Part shown: positions 34,536-43,818 of the stretch, one piece after another | Numbering within the stretch: the stretch's first letter is position 1 | Layout of the letters: the number at the start of each line of letters is the position of its first letter | Assembly: GCF_012396555.1 (NCBI RefSeq) | Contig: NZ_JAAXPS010000004.1 | Coordinates: 183,194 to 247,193, forward strand | Direction: 5' to 3' | Length of the DNA stretch: 64,000 bases | DNA from: Facklamia miroungae | Lineage (GTDB): Bacteria; Bacillota; Bacilli; Lactobacillales; Aerococcaceae | Made by a program: the position numbers and the translations under genes | The notes under the pieces: model-generated | The model's input: the letters and a program-made list of their open reading frames with translations, nothing else | What the model was told of the DNA's origin: nothing | The model's database searches: none

Positions 34536-35504
34536 TTGAGACTCAACAAATTTAAATCACTTTTTGTGTTTATATTGATTGGTTTATTATTTATGCCTAA
34601 GGCTATCGCTCAAGGTAGTCAGTCGACTTCGGATGCATGGAGTGAAATTGCTAAAAAAGTAGGAGAACAAAGTTTTCAATCTTTTCATATGGAAGGAAAA
34701 ATAGGAGTAAAAATATCCTCTCAGGGTATGACAAGTGACTTTGGGAATGTGGATTTAGATTTACAAATGAATGATCAACCAATCGCTTTACAAGTTGTTG
34801 CAAATGTTGTCTCTCCTTTTTTGGGCTCAGAACCTATCGGATTTGAGTCTTATTCCAAAGATGGATTTACTTATGTCTATAGTACTTATTCCAAATCATG
34901 GGAAGTTACAGAATGGTCAGTAACAGAGGAAGACATTCTCAAGAGTATTCAAGATTCTTTTGAAAAATCAGCTAATGATTTAGCACAAAGTGATTGGACT
35001 CATGAAAATGAAAGGTTTATCAATAATTATTTTGAGTTCGAAGAAAAAAATAAGGATTATCTTTTTAAATTAAAGAAAAACATTGATGGTGAAGCCTTCT
35101 ATCATGATTTAGATGAAGCGATTGATCTAAAAAAGGTTATCAATGAATCTGCTGATAAGGCAAAAGACCAATCTGAAGAGTTAGGACAATCGTTTGACCA
35201 AGACTATGAAAAGTCGATAGAAAAAGTACTCAACCCTGATACATTTAAAACGTTTTTTGAAATGAATCCAGAAATGATTGTTACTTATGGTAGTCAAACA
35301 GGCCAGCTAAAGAATATAGTTTTAAAAATAGATGTGAACTCGGATGTTTTGTCTAAAACTATAAGCCAAGAAGATCAAGCAAATCTTCCTCAAAAAATAA
35401 GTGTCGACATTAACCTCAACTTTGATCAATACGGTGAACGTATAAACATTCAAATACCAACAGAAGCTGTTCAATATTTTCAAGAAAGTTCAACAGAAGA
35501 GTAA
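34536..35504 (+). CDS. Secreted protein of unknown function (DUF6612/LppX-like fold possible)
   Basis: The 322-residue protein has a signal peptide LFVFILIGLLFMPKAIA and a signal peptidase I-type site AIA-Q; there is no lipobox cysteine. The mature part begins WSEIAKKVGEQSFQSFHMEGKI, with alternating beta strands such as MTSDFGNVDLDLQM and IVLKIDVNSDV. These resemble the LolA/LppX-like antiparallel sheets seen in secreted Firmicutes proteins of DUF6612 type. A charged coiled-coil-like stretch lies near residues 195-230. Function unknown. TTG 34536 has GGGAGGT 7 bases upstream. It is monocistronic, with a terminator behind. Confidence 0.6.
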   Translation: MRLNKFKSLFVFILIGLLFMPKAIAQGSQSTSDAWSEIAKKVGEQSFQSFHMEGKIGVKISSQGMTSDFGNVDLDLQMNDQPIALQVVANVVSPFLGSEPIGFESYSKDGFTYVYSTYSKSWEVTEWSVTEEDILKSIQDSFEKSANDLAQSDWTHENERFINNYFEFEEKNKDYLFKLKKNIDGEAFYHDLDEAIDLKKVINESADKAKDQSEELGQSFDQDYEKSIEKVLNPDTFKTFFEMNPEMIVTYGSQTGQLKNIVLKIDVNSDVLSKTISQEDQANLPQKISVDINLNFDQYGERINIQIPTEAVQYFQESSTEE

Positions 35505-35512
35505 AGTTATGA

Positions 35513-35552
35513 AACAACCTTTAACCAATTTTGGTGAGAAGGTTGTTTTTTT
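35513..35552 (+). terminator. Terminator of the secreted-protein gene
   Basis: AACAACCTT pairs with AAGGTTGTT, with a small internal CCAA/TTGG stem, followed by seven T residues. Confidence 0.85.
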
Positions 35553-35583
35553 AGGTTCGTGAACATAAGACTAATTCGTCAAC

Positions 35584-35613
35584 TCAACATTATAGCTAAG
35601 AGTGTGATACAAT
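35584..35613 (+). promoter_or_regulatory. Promoter of pncB-nadE
   Basis: TACAAT (35608-35613) preceded by TG one base upstream (extended -10) and TCAACA (35584-35589) as a weak -35 at 18 bases. Confidence 0.5.
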
Positions 35614-35643
35614 TAATAAAATTATTCAGTTAGGAAGATTAAA

Positions 35644-37137
35644 ATGATCTACAATTATCCAGACGATAGTCTAATGGTTCATACGGACCTTTATCAAATT
35701 AATATGCTTAAGACATACTGGGAAAAGGGGATTGATCAAAAAAAAGCTGTATTTGAAGTCTATTTTCGCAAGAATCCTTTTAATAACGGTTATGCCGTAT
35801 TTGCGGGGTTAGAGCGAGTGATTCATTATCTAAATAATTTCCGTTTTTCCAATAGTGATTTGGAGTACTTAAGAAGTTTACATCTCTACCCTGAAAGTTT
35901 TTTAAAGTACTTAGCTTCGTTGAAATTAGAGTTGTCTGTAAGAGCGATGCGTGAAGGAGAACTTTGCTATGCTGCGGAACCTCTGATGCAAGTTGAAGGG
36001 CCTCTTGGTCAGTGTCAGTTGGTTGAAACAGCAATTCTTAATATTATTAATTTCCAAACCCTCATAGCAACAAAGGCTTCTAGAATTCGATCTGTCGTAG
36101 GAGAAGGCGACAAAATTTCTGAATTTGGTGCTAGGAGAGCTCAGGAAATGGATGCAGCTATTTGGGGAACACGAGCAGCATACATTGGTGGTTTTGATTC
36201 TACCTCGAATGTTCGTGCCGGAAAGCTATTCGGCATCCCAGTATCGGGAACGCATGCTCACTCATTAGTTCAAGCATACCGTGATGAATACAAAGCCTTT
36301 AAAGCTTATGCTGAAACGCATCAAGATGTTGTTTTTTTAGTTGACACTTATGATACCTTACGTTCGGGTATGCCGATTGCTATACAAGTGGCCAAGGAGA
36401 TGGGCGATAAAATTAATTTCATTGGTGTTAGAATTGATTCAGGGGATATGTCCTATCAATCTAAAAAAATACGCGAACAATTAGATGAGGCGGGATTCAC
36501 TCAGGCGCGAATTATTGCATCGAATGACTTAGATGAAAAAACAATTTTAAACCTTCGTATGCAAGGAGCAAAAATTAATGATTGGGGTATAGGCACTAAG
36601 ATTATCACCTCTTATGATCAACCTGCACTAGGCGCAGTATATAAATTGGTAGGTATTGAAGATGAACATGGCGAAATAGCACCTACAATCAAGATTTCTT
36701 CTAACACAGAGAAAATTACTACACCGGGTGTAAAACAAGTATGGCGTATTACGCGTAAGAAAGACGGAAAGGTTGAAGGAGATTATGTGGCTTTAATCGA
36801 TGAGCGACCTGATCAATTAGATGAATTATTTATGTTTCATCCTGTTCATACTTATATTAATAAGACAGTCAAAAATTTTGAAGCAAGACCGCTTTTAGAA
36901 GATATTTTTAAAGAAGGTAAACAAGTCTATGACTTACCAAACATTTTAGAAATCAAAGCCTATTTAGATGATAGAATCAATTGCTTATGGGAAGAATATA
37001 AACGTATTCTCAATCCCCATTTATATCCAGTTGACTTATCTCAAGCTTTATATGATTTGAAAATGAATAGTATTCAAGAAGTTAGAGAACAAGTTGATTT
37101 AATAGCAGAGACTTTTAAAAGTGATATAGACTACTAA
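35644..37137 (+). CDS. pncB: Nicotinate phosphoribosyltransferase
   Basis: The 497-residue enzyme joins nicotinate to PRPP, the entry step of the Preiss-Handler NAD salvage route (EC 6.3.4.21). Family features: HTDLYQINMLKTYW at the N-terminus, EFGARRAQEMDAAIWGTRAA with the catalytic-core arginines, GTHAHSLVQAY and VRIDSGDMSYQSKKIREQLD in the barrel. Length is typical for the Gram-positive form. TTAGGAAG precedes the ATG. nadE follows 12 bases later, so the operon turns nicotinate into NAD except for the nadD step. Confidence 0.95.
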   Translation: MIYNYPDDSLMVHTDLYQINMLKTYWEKGIDQKKAVFEVYFRKNPFNNGYAVFAGLERVIHYLNNFRFSNSDLEYLRSLHLYPESFLKYLASLKLELSVRAMREGELCYAAEPLMQVEGPLGQCQLVETAILNIINFQTLIATKASRIRSVVGEGDKISEFGARRAQEMDAAIWGTRAAYIGGFDSTSNVRAGKLFGIPVSGTHAHSLVQAYRDEYKAFKAYAETHQDVVFLVDTYDTLRSGMPIAIQVAKEMGDKINFIGVRIDSGDMSYQSKKIREQLDEAGFTQARIIASNDLDEKTILNLRMQGAKINDWGIGTKIITSYDQPALGAVYKLVGIEDEHGEIAPTIKISSNTEKITTPGVKQVWRITRKKDGKVEGDYVALIDERPDQLDELFMFHPVHTYINKTVKNFEARPLLEDIFKEGKQVYDLPNILEIKAYLDDRINCLWEEYKRILNPHLYPVDLSQALYDLKMNSIQEVREQVDLIAETFKSDIDY

Positions 37138-37149
37138 AAGGAGCATTAA

Positions 37150-37977
37150 ATGAGACCGCTACAAAAGGAAATTATAGAAAACCTAAAAGTTTTACCGCAT
37201 ATCGATCCTCATAGAGAAATCCGAAGATCAATAGATTTCTTAAAAGATTACTTACAACGATACCCAGGTTTGAAAGCTTTGGTACTTGGTATTAGTGGAG
37301 GACAAGATTCGACCTTGGCTGGGAAACTGTCACAGATGGCGATTACTGAAATGCGAGAAGAAACAGGCGATCAAGCCTACCAATTTATTGCAGTTCGACT
37401 TCCTTTCGCTAAACAAAATGATGAAGCGGATGCGTTGAAAGCAATCTCTTATATTCAGCCTGATCGGGTATTACACTTAAATATTGAAGAAGCAACCGAA
37501 GGGATTGTTAGTTCTTTAAAAAAGGAATCGATCACCATAAATGATTTTAATAAAGGGAACATTAAGGCTAGACAAAGAATGATTATGCAATATGCAGTCG
37601 CTAGTCATTTTTCAGGGGTTGTCATTGGTACCGATCATGCTGCGGAGAGTGTGACTGGTTTTTTTACAAAATTTGGTGATGGTTCGGCAGACCTTATGCC
37701 GCTTTGGCGTTTAACGAAAGGTCAAGGTAAAGAGCTTTTAAAATTATTAGACTGTCCTCCAGAACTCTACCAAAAAGTTCCAACAGCAGACCTTGAAGAA
37801 GATCGTCCAATGATGCCAGATGAGCAGGCGTTAGGTGTCACCTATCAAGCAATCGACCGTTATCTGACTGGAGAATCTATTGTGGATAAAGATGCAGAGA
37901 TAATTGAAAAATGGTATTTAGCAAGTCAGCATAAACGACACCTCCCAATCACTATTTTTGATCATTTTTGGAGGTAA
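37150..37977 (+). CDS. nadE: NH3-dependent NAD synthetase
   Basis: The 275-residue enzyme amidates deamido-NAD with ATP and ammonia (EC 6.3.1.5). The PP-loop [17 protein letters not shown] and the [20 protein letters not shown] and [15 protein letters not shown] segments are intact. No glutaminase domain is present, so free ammonia is the nitrogen donor. AAAAGGAG is 7 bases before the ATG. Second gene of the pncB-nadE operon; tagO follows 23 bases later and may be cotranscribed. Confidence 0.95.
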   Translation: MRPLQKEIIENLKVLPHIDPHREIRRSIDFLKDYLQRYPGLKALVLGISGGQDSTLAGKLSQMAITEMREETGDQAYQFIAVRLPFAKQNDEADALKAISYIQPDRVLHLNIEEATEGIVSSLKKESITINDFNKGNIKARQRMIMQYAVASHFSGVVIGTDHAAESVTGFFTKFGDGSADLMPLWRLTKGQGKELLKLLDCPPELYQKVPTADLEEDRPMMPDEQALGVTYQAIDRYLTGESIVDKDAEIIEKWYLASQHKRHLPITIFDHFWR

Positions 37978-38000
37978 ACTTGATTTAAGGAGCTGAGATT

Positions 38001-39038
38001 ATGTCCATACTAATGGAAATATTAGTGCGTGTGGGGATTGCTTTTCTTTTATCACTTATATTCTCGTATTCACTGTGGAAGATTCTCATGTGTACAAAGA
38101 ATAATTCTCCCCTCAAAACACGAAAAATTACCCCTCCTGCATATGGTGGGGTGGCTATTTTCTTTGCTTACTGGATTAGTTATTATATGCTCAATCCTTT
38201 CGCTTTAAGTGACAAACAAGGTAGTCTTTTTATCGCGTCTTTGATCATCCTAATAACGGGGATACTTGATGATTGGTTAAATCTATCACCTTTAAAAAAA
38301 TCGGTAGGGATATTATTTGCTTGTCACTATGTGTACTATTTTAGTGAGATTTCCTTTTCTTCTCAGCTCATCGACTTTCAAGATCCTTTTATTTTCAACA
38401 GCTTAAAGTATTTATTAACAATTTTGTGGATTTACTTGGTAACCAATGCTTTAAATTTATTGGACGGGATTGATGGTCTCGCTTCAAGTGTAAGCCTTGT
38501 AAGTCTTTTTTCAATGGTTATAATTACCCTCGGTTTTTCATTAACCATTCAATTGGATTTCGTCTTAAAATTGCTGTTTTTATTTGCTTCTATCGCTGGT
38601 TTCCTAATTTTTAATTGGCCCCCTGCAAAAATTATGTTAGGAGACACCGGAGCTTTGTTCATTGGCTTTATGTATGCGAGTTTAACTGTAACCAACCTTA
38701 AAAATGCAAGTCTATATTCTTTTATCTTCCCAATCTTACTGTTTGCCGTCCCTCTTTTTGATACAACCTTTGCTTTTATGCGACGCTTACTACATCGTTC
38801 ACCTGTGACTGAGGGAGACAAGGAACACATTCACCACCGTTTATTGCGTAGAGGATATAGTGAAAGTGCGGTCAATAAAATGATGATGGCGCTTTCGGCT
38901 ATCTTTTCAATAATTACTTTAGCACTTCATGCTTATCCAGAATTAAAATGGTCAATATGGGGGTTAACTCTCGTTTTAATTTTTATAATGATTTGTCTGA
39001 CAGTTTATATCGGTAAAGAATCTTCGCATAAGAAATAG
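38001..39038 (+). CDS. tagO: Undecaprenyl-phosphate GlcNAc-1-phosphate transferase (TagO/WecA type)
   Basis: The 345-residue protein has about ten membrane helices. It transfers GlcNAc-1-P from UDP-GlcNAc to undecaprenyl phosphate, the first step of wall teichoic acid or related polymers. Motifs: TPPAYGGVAIFFAYW, the Mg2+-binding GILDDWLNLSPLKK, NALNLLDGIDGLASS and the His-rich loop EHIHHRLLRRGYS. TAAGGAG precedes the ATG. In Bacillus tagO lies beside yvyE as here, which supports the name. Confidence 0.87.
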   Translation: MSILMEILVRVGIAFLLSLIFSYSLWKILMCTKNNSPLKTRKITPPAYGGVAIFFAYWISYYMLNPFALSDKQGSLFIASLIILITGILDDWLNLSPLKKSVGILFACHYVYYFSEISFSSQLIDFQDPFIFNSLKYLLTILWIYLVTNALNLLDGIDGLASSVSLVSLFSMVIITLGFSLTIQLDFVLKLLFLFASIAGFLIFNWPPAKIMLGDTGALFIGFMYASLTVTNLKNASLYSFIFPILLFAVPLFDTTFAFMRRLLHRSPVTEGDKEHIHHRLLRRGYSESAVNKMMMALSAIFSIITLALHAYPELKWSIWGLTLVLIFIMICLTVYIGKESSHKK

Positions 39039-39043
39039 AACTT

Positions 39044-39685
39044 TTATTTTAAATAGTCAATTTCTACTGATCGAATACCTTTATAGTCTATTTGAACTTG
39101 ACCGTTTAAAAAATTAATCAAATCGTTAATAAATTCATCAGAATAGTTTGCTTGAATAGCTAGTTCGATCTGAATTGTTTCAAGGTAACTCATATTAAGG
39201 ATAGTAGGGTCACCAGGCATTTGTCTGAGGTTATGATTGAAACGATCAAGTTGAGCATAATTAATCTCAAGATTGAAAATTGCTTGATCAACGTTTTTAA
39301 TTCGACAAGCTAACTGACAGGTTTGACTCACAGAATGAGAATAAGCTCTGATTAAGCCTCCTGCCCCCAGTTTTGTGCCGCCAAAATAACGAACAACAAT
39401 AGCAGCTATAAATGTTAAATCTTCTTGGCGTAGAACTTCTAACATAGGAAGTCCAGCGGTACCACTTGGCTCACCATCATCGCTCATTCGTTGAATACTC
39501 TTGTCTGATTCAAGGATATAAGCAAAACAGTGATGATTTGCTTTATAGTGTTTTTTTTGTATACTATTCAAGTAGTGGATGAAATCCTCTTCATTTTTAA
39601 TGGGGAGTAAATAACAGATAAAGCGTGACTTTTTGATTTCAATTTCATGAATAATTTCTTCTTTTATACTAATATAATTAAACAT
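39044..39685 (-). CDS. yvyE: YvyE/YigZ (IMPACT) family protein
   Basis: The 213-residue protein has an N-terminal IMPACT/UPF0029 domain (KKSRFICYLLPIKNEED, SDDGEPSGTAGLPML, VVRYFGGTKLGAGGLIRAY) and a C-terminal DUF1949 ferredoxin-like domain. Its role is unknown; relatives interact with translation factors or nucleic acids. Start 39685 has GAAAGGAAAG upstream; the longer frame to 39724 lacks a ribosome site. It faces tagO with only 5 bases between stops and no visible terminator, so the transcripts probably overlap. Confidence 0.9.
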   Translation of the reverse strand: MFNYISIKEEIIHEIEIKKSRFICYLLPIKNEEDFIHYLNSIQKKHYKANHHCFAYILESDKSIQRMSDDGEPSGTAGLPMLEVLRQEDLTFIAAIVVRYFGGTKLGAGGLIRAYSHSVSQTCQLACRIKNVDQAIFNLEINYAQLDRFNHNLRQMPGDPTILNMSYLETIQIELAIQANYSDEFINDLINFLNGQVQIDYKGIRSVEIDYLK

Positions 39686-39772
39686 GTAGCTTTCCTTTCG
39701 TATTTCTAAAAGAGAGTATAGCATAATTTATAAAATTAACTGCATCGACAGTAAGATAAGGAATGAGAATGA

Positions 39773-40663
39773 ATGGTGAAGACCGCAATTATAGTAGATT
39801 CTACAGCATATTTAAATCAGGAGATAGCTACTCTACCTAATGTTTTTCAAGTAGATCTTAGCATTATTTTTGATGATGGTAAAACTTTTAAAGATATGGC
39901 AAATATTGATGAACAAGCACAGTTTTATAAATACATGGAACAAAGTAAACAGTTGCCTAAATCTTCTCAACCTCATCCAGGAGAATATTATAAATTGATG
40001 GATGAGATAGTCGAGCAGGGATTCCAGTCGGTGATTGCTATCCATCTCTCGTCTAGTATATCGGGAACTTATGCTATGGCAAAATCAATTCTTTCAGAAT
40101 ATCAAGACCGTATCGAAGGGCATGCAGTAGACTCTAAATCATCTTGCATTGTGATTGAAGGGTTGACTCGGATAGCTCTGAAAGGCCTAGAAGATCAGAA
40201 AAGTATTCAAGAAATTGTTACCGAAATAACTTGGCAAGCGAACCATACTCAGGTTTATTTTATGGTAGAAGATTTAGATAACTTGGTTAAAGGAGGGCGT
40301 TTAAATCCGCGTTTAGCTACATTAGGGCAACTATTAAAAATACGTCCTGTATTGCATTTCAATGAAGAGGGCGGCATTGTTCTCTTTGAAAAAATCCGTA
40401 CCAATAAAAAGGTGTATGCTCGCTGGATTCAACTCATTCAAGAAGCGATGGCAACTTATCCCCAAGGTGTGCACGTCATGATGACTCATGCAGACACGAT
40501 AGAAGAGGCTAGCATGGTAGCGAGTTTAATCAAAAGTGAATTAGGAATTTCATGTATCCATACTAATTCTATTGGTCCGGTTATCGGAACGCATACTGGT
40601 AAAGATTGTATCGGACTAGCAATTATACCTAATTATGGTGAAAATAAAGTCAATAATTATTAG
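39773..40663 (+). CDS. degV: DegV family fatty-acid-binding protein
   Basis: The 296-residue soluble protein has the DegV pattern: IIVDSTAYLNQE at the N-terminus, SSQPHPGEYYKLMDEI, VIAIHLSSSISGTYAMA and VDSKSSCIVIEGL. DegV/FakB proteins hold a fatty acid that FakA can phosphorylate; no fakA is in the window. AAGGA lies about 11 bases before ATG 39773, and GTG 39776 is an alternative. It lies before comFA as in Bacillus (yviA/degV-comFA), but the degS-degU two-component genes usually nearby are absent. Confidence 0.88.
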   Translation: MVKTAIIVDSTAYLNQEIATLPNVFQVDLSIIFDDGKTFKDMANIDEQAQFYKYMEQSKQLPKSSQPHPGEYYKLMDEIVEQGFQSVIAIHLSSSISGTYAMAKSILSEYQDRIEGHAVDSKSSCIVIEGLTRIALKGLEDQKSIQEIVTEITWQANHTQVYFMVEDLDNLVKGGRLNPRLATLGQLLKIRPVLHFNEEGGIVLFEKIRTNKKVYARWIQLIQEAMATYPQGVHVMMTHADTIEEASMVASLIKSELGISCIHTNSIGPVIGTHTGKDCIGLAIIPNYGENKVNNY

Positions 40664-40674
40664 CACTTATTATT

Positions 40675-40722
40675 CTCTTTCTTTGTACTTGTTTATAACG
40701 AGTACAAAGAGGGAGTTTTTTT
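40675..40722 (+). terminator. Terminator/attenuator hairpin overlapping the comFA ribosome site
   Basis: CTTTGTACT (40681-40689) pairs with AGTACAAAG (40701-40709), extended outward by CTC with GAG, followed by seven T residues. The 3' side includes the GGGAG that serves comFA, so the hairpin can both terminate degV transcripts and hide the comFA ribosome site. Confidence 0.7.
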
Positions 40723-42120
40723 GTGGAGTGGGAAGATTTTTTTATCGGGCGGTTGATGACAAAAAGAGAGGCTATACAGACTTGGAAAGAGTATTTGACT
40801 AAGACCCAATGGAAAATAGATGGGATCCTAAAAAAAATGGAACAAATGCCTGCAATTAAAGTGAGTGAAGACAAAGTAATTTGTTCTAGGTGCCATTGCG
40901 AAGATAGGGATCAATATGCCTCGTTGACTTATAGGCAAGAGAAGATATTTTTTTGTTGCTCTTGCTTGCAAATGGGGAGGATTACCAGTCGAGATATTCT
41001 CTATTATTTACCAAATACTAAATACCTAGTGACTGACCAATATCACTCTTTTTTAAGTTGGAAGGGGGAACTTTCTCTCCAACAAAAAATCGCTGCTCAA
41101 GAGGCATTCGATTCACTGGGAGATTCTCTCCATCCCCACTTAATTCACGCGGTAACTGGAGCAGGGAAAACAGAAATGCTCTTTCCAATTATCGATAAAA
41201 TATTAAGGGGAGGAGGAAAAATTGCTATCGCCTCTCCACGTGTGGATGTCTGTATTGAATTATTCCCAAGAATATGTGAAGCCTTTAAAAATACGAAAGT
41301 CATCTTGCTGCACGGAAAGAGTCAAACCCAATATAAACCATGTGATATTTTAATTACAACAACTCACCAACTTCTGCGTTTTATTCAAGCTTTCGATCTT
41401 TTAATTGTTGATGAGGTGGATGCTTTCCCTTATGTAGATGATCATCGTTTGCATTTTGCTGTTAATCGCGCGGTGAAAAATAAGGGGAAATTGCTTTTTT
41501 TGACAGCAACTCCTGATAAAAAAATTGACATTGCTGTTAAGAAAGGTCTGATTCACCGAACGATATTACCAGCTCGTTACCATGGTCATCCTTTAGTTGA
41601 ACCCATTTTTATCTGGCTAGGGGAATGGGAAACGCATTTAATTATACGAAAAAAGAAGACCAAACTGTTTAACACCTTAAAAAATTTCATTGAACTTAAA
41701 GGTAAAAAGCTAATTTTTATGGCTAATATTAAGTTAGCGATTGCTTTAGCAGAATGGTTAATGAAAGAGTTTGCGCAAATTCCCCTGACATATGTATACG
41801 CTGCTGATCCTGAGCGTCAGAAAAAGGTGGAAAAATTGCGTAGGGGAGAGTATGAAGTGCTTATTTCGACGACTATTCTTGAAAGAGGAGTAACTTTTGA
41901 GAATTGTCAAGTTTATATTCTCGGAGCTGAAGATCCCCTTTTTTCTAAATCAGCGTTGGTGCAAATGAGTGGAAGAGTGGGTAGGAAAGCCGATTTTCCT
42001 TCAGGGAAAGTGATTTTTGGGCACCATGGCATTACAAGTGAAATGAAAAAGGCATATCAAGAAATAAGATCGATGAATTTATTAGCAAAGAAAAGAGGGC
42101 TTCTAAGTGGAGAAGAGTAG
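40723..42120 (+). CDS. comFA: Competence helicase ComFA
   Basis: The 465-residue superfamily 2 DNA helicase helps pull single-stranded DNA through the uptake channel. A four-cysteine zinc site (ICSRCHC, FFCCSC, about residues 50-85) precedes the motor: Walker A HAVTGAGKTEM, DEVD box LLIVDEVDAF, motif III LFLTATP, motif VI VQMSGRVGR. Start GTG 40723 has GGGAG 7 bases upstream, inside the preceding hairpin. It overlaps comFC by 14 bases. Expression probably depends on competence regulation; no ComK or cin-box element is evident. Confidence 0.92.
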   Translation: MEWEDFFIGRLMTKREAIQTWKEYLTKTQWKIDGILKKMEQMPAIKVSEDKVICSRCHCEDRDQYASLTYRQEKIFFCCSCLQMGRITSRDILYYLPNTKYLVTDQYHSFLSWKGELSLQQKIAAQEAFDSLGDSLHPHLIHAVTGAGKTEMLFPIIDKILRGGGKIAIASPRVDVCIELFPRICEAFKNTKVILLHGKSQTQYKPCDILITTTHQLLRFIQAFDLLIVDEVDAFPYVDDHRLHFAVNRAVKNKGKLLFLTATPDKKIDIAVKKGLIHRTILPARYHGHPLVEPIFIWLGEWETHLIIRKKKTKLFNTLKNFIELKGKKLIFMANIKLAIALAEWLMKEFAQIPLTYVYAADPERQKKVEKLRRGEYEVLISTTILERGVTFENCQVYILGAEDPLFSKSALVQMSGRVGRKADFPSGKVIFGHHGITSEMKKAYQEIRSMNLLAKKRGLLSGEE

Positions 42121-42895
42121 ACAGCTGGTATGTATGTTATGTCAAAAACCCGTTCCTTTTGATTTAACATGGCAGCAATTATTTTCATTGCAACCCATCG
42201 AGGAAGATTTACTTTGTAAGGATTGCCAACAATTATTTTCGCTATATGGTAATTATCAGAAAAAATGTTGTGCCTGTGGAGGGAAAATAGACGCTTCAAA
42301 TGCTTTTTGTAAGAGTTATACTCTCGAAAATTCGGATGAAAAGTACTGTTTAGATTGCTTTAATTGGCGAAAAAAATATCCTTTAAGATTAATTAAACAT
42401 TATGCCCTATTTGAGTATAATGAAACTTTTAAAGAATGGATTTACCGCTATAAATATCAGGGCGATTGTCGATTAGCGGAGGTGATGAAAAACCCTTTAA
42501 AAAAAATATATAAGAAGTATTCAAATTACTTGTGGGTTGTCTTACCAAGTTCTCAAGAAAGCATGGAAGAGAGGCTATTTCACCCAACAGCTTACTTGTT
42601 GGAAATAGCGAATATTCCGTATAGGTGCCCGTTTATCTATGTAGGAAACGGTTTGAGACAAGCAGAGAAAAAAAGGAGCGAACGTTTAAACTTTACACAT
42701 CCTTTTACTTGGACTAAAGTTGACATAAGATGCTTGAAAGAAAAAGCAGGGATAATAATTTTTGATGATGTTTATACAACAGGTTCGACCATTTTGCAGG
42801 CAAAATTAGAGGCTGGGGCGAAGTGTCATTTAATAAAAGCAGGAGAAAAGGAAATGATAAGTTTTTCTTTAGCAAGGAAACTAATGATCACATAA
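42107..42895 (+). CDS. comFC: Competence protein ComFC (phosphoribosyltransferase-like)
   Basis: The 262-residue protein has N-terminal zinc fingers (CMLCQKP, CKDCQQ, CCACGGK, CLDCF) and a phosphoribosyltransferase-like C-terminal domain with IIIFDDVYTTGST. Needed for DNA uptake in relatives, likely partnering ComFA at the cytoplasmic side. GTG 42107 with GAGGG 7 bases upstream lies inside comFA, giving a 14-base overlap and translational coupling. comFB is absent, as in other Lactobacillales. Confidence 0.9.
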   Translation: MEKSRQLVCMLCQKPVPFDLTWQQLFSLQPIEEDLLCKDCQQLFSLYGNYQKKCCACGGKIDASNAFCKSYTLENSDEKYCLDCFNWRKKYPLRLIKHYALFEYNETFKEWIYRYKYQGDCRLAEVMKNPLKKIYKKYSNYLWVVLPSSQESMEERLFHPTAYLLEIANIPYRCPFIYVGNGLRQAEKKRSERLNFTHPFTWTKVDIRCLKEKAGIIIFDDVYTTGSTILQAKLEAGAKCHLIKAGEKEMISFSLARKLMIT

Positions 42896-42900
42896 AAGTA

Positions 42901-42935
42901 TAGCGCTTTCAATCGAGGTGAGCGTATGATATAAT
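42901..42935 (+). promoter_or_regulatory. hpf promoter, extended -10, with possible cre half
   Basis: TTTCAA (42907-42912), 17 bases, TATAAT (42930-42935), with TG one base before the -10. GCGCTTTCA overlapping the -35 resembles the conserved half of a cre site, but the other half is poor. A leader of about 75 bases with a short AAAGCT/AGCTTT hairpin follows. Confidence 0.55.
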
Positions 42936-43012
42936 AATTTAAAGCTAGCAATAGCTTTTGGGTCTAAAGCCAGTAAGCGATAGACTAAATAGATAGGAAA
43001 TGAGGGATATTT

Positions 43013-43585
43013 ATGTTTAACTATAATGTTCGTGGTGAAAATATCGAGGTTACTCAAGCGATTCGAGAGTACGCTGAAAAGAAAGTGGCTAAGTTAGAGC
43101 GCTTTTTCAATGACGTGCCGAATGCAACAGCTTATGTGAATTTGAGGGTATATCCGGATAAAACAGCAAAAGCTGAAGTGACCATTCCTTTATCTTTCTT
43201 AGTGCTTAGAGCTGAAGAAACAACACCCGATTTATACGCAAGTATCGATTTTGTGGTCGATAAATTAGAGCGACAAGTACGGAAATATAAGACCAAAATT
43301 AATCGTAAATCACGTGAAAAAGGGTTTGAAGGAATTACCGCCGCTGATTTAGCTCAAGCTTCAACTACAAGCGATCAAGAAGTGGAAGGTGAACCAGATC
43401 TAAAAATTGTTCGCTCAAAACGAATTGAATTAAAGCCAATGGATTCTGAGGAAGCAGTTCTGCAAATGAACATGCTAGGACACGACTTCTTCGTTTATAA
43501 GGAAGCAGAAACAAATGAGATCAATATTGTATATCGTCGTAAAGATGGTCGTTATGGTTTAATTGAAACGGCAAGAATGGATTAA
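43013..43585 (+). CDS. hpf: Ribosome hibernation-promoting factor, long form
   Basis: The 190-residue protein has an N-terminal S30AE domain (MFNYNVRGENIEVTQAIREY, residues 1-100), a linker and the C-terminal dimerisation domain (about 130-188: LKPMDSEEAVLQMNMLGHDF, NIVYRRKDGRYGLIE). The long form alone dimerises 70S ribosomes into inactive 100S particles in stationary phase. GAGGGA precedes the ATG. Own promoter and perfect terminator; hpf-secA-prfB is a common Firmicutes order. Confidence 0.95.
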   Translation: MFNYNVRGENIEVTQAIREYAEKKVAKLERFFNDVPNATAYVNLRVYPDKTAKAEVTIPLSFLVLRAEETTPDLYASIDFVVDKLERQVRKYKTKINRKSREKGFEGITAADLAQASTTSDQEVEGEPDLKIVRSKRIELKPMDSEEAVLQMNMLGHDFFVYKEAETNEINIVYRRKDGRYGLIETARMD

Positions 43586-43623
43586 AAATCTTTTCTCGAA
43601 TAAATAAAATATATAATAAAAGT

Positions 43624-43663
43624 AAAAGTGAAGGACTTTTCAAAGTCCTTCACTTTTATTAAT
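43624..43663 (+). terminator. Terminator of hpf
   Basis: AAAAGTGAAGGACTTT (43624-43639) pairs perfectly with AAAGTCCTTCACTTTT (43642-43657) around TC, and the flanks allow termination from either side. Confidence 0.9.
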
Positions 43664-43722
43664 TTGGGATTTAGTAGAAATAAAATGTCTATAGAAAAGA
43701 AGAAAGTTAAATTAAAAAATCT

Positions 43723-43750
43723 TTGAAAGTCGAGTTATAAATGATACAAT
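43723..43750 (+). promoter_or_regulatory. Promoter of secA
   Basis: TTGAAA (43723-43728), 16 bases, TACAAT (43745-43750) with TG one base before the -10; about 69 bases before the ATG. Confidence 0.6.
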
Positions 43751-43818
43751 GTTACAGTGAGTAATTTTATCTACAAAGATGGATAATTTAGGATTATGGG
43801 AATTAAAGGAGCATATTA

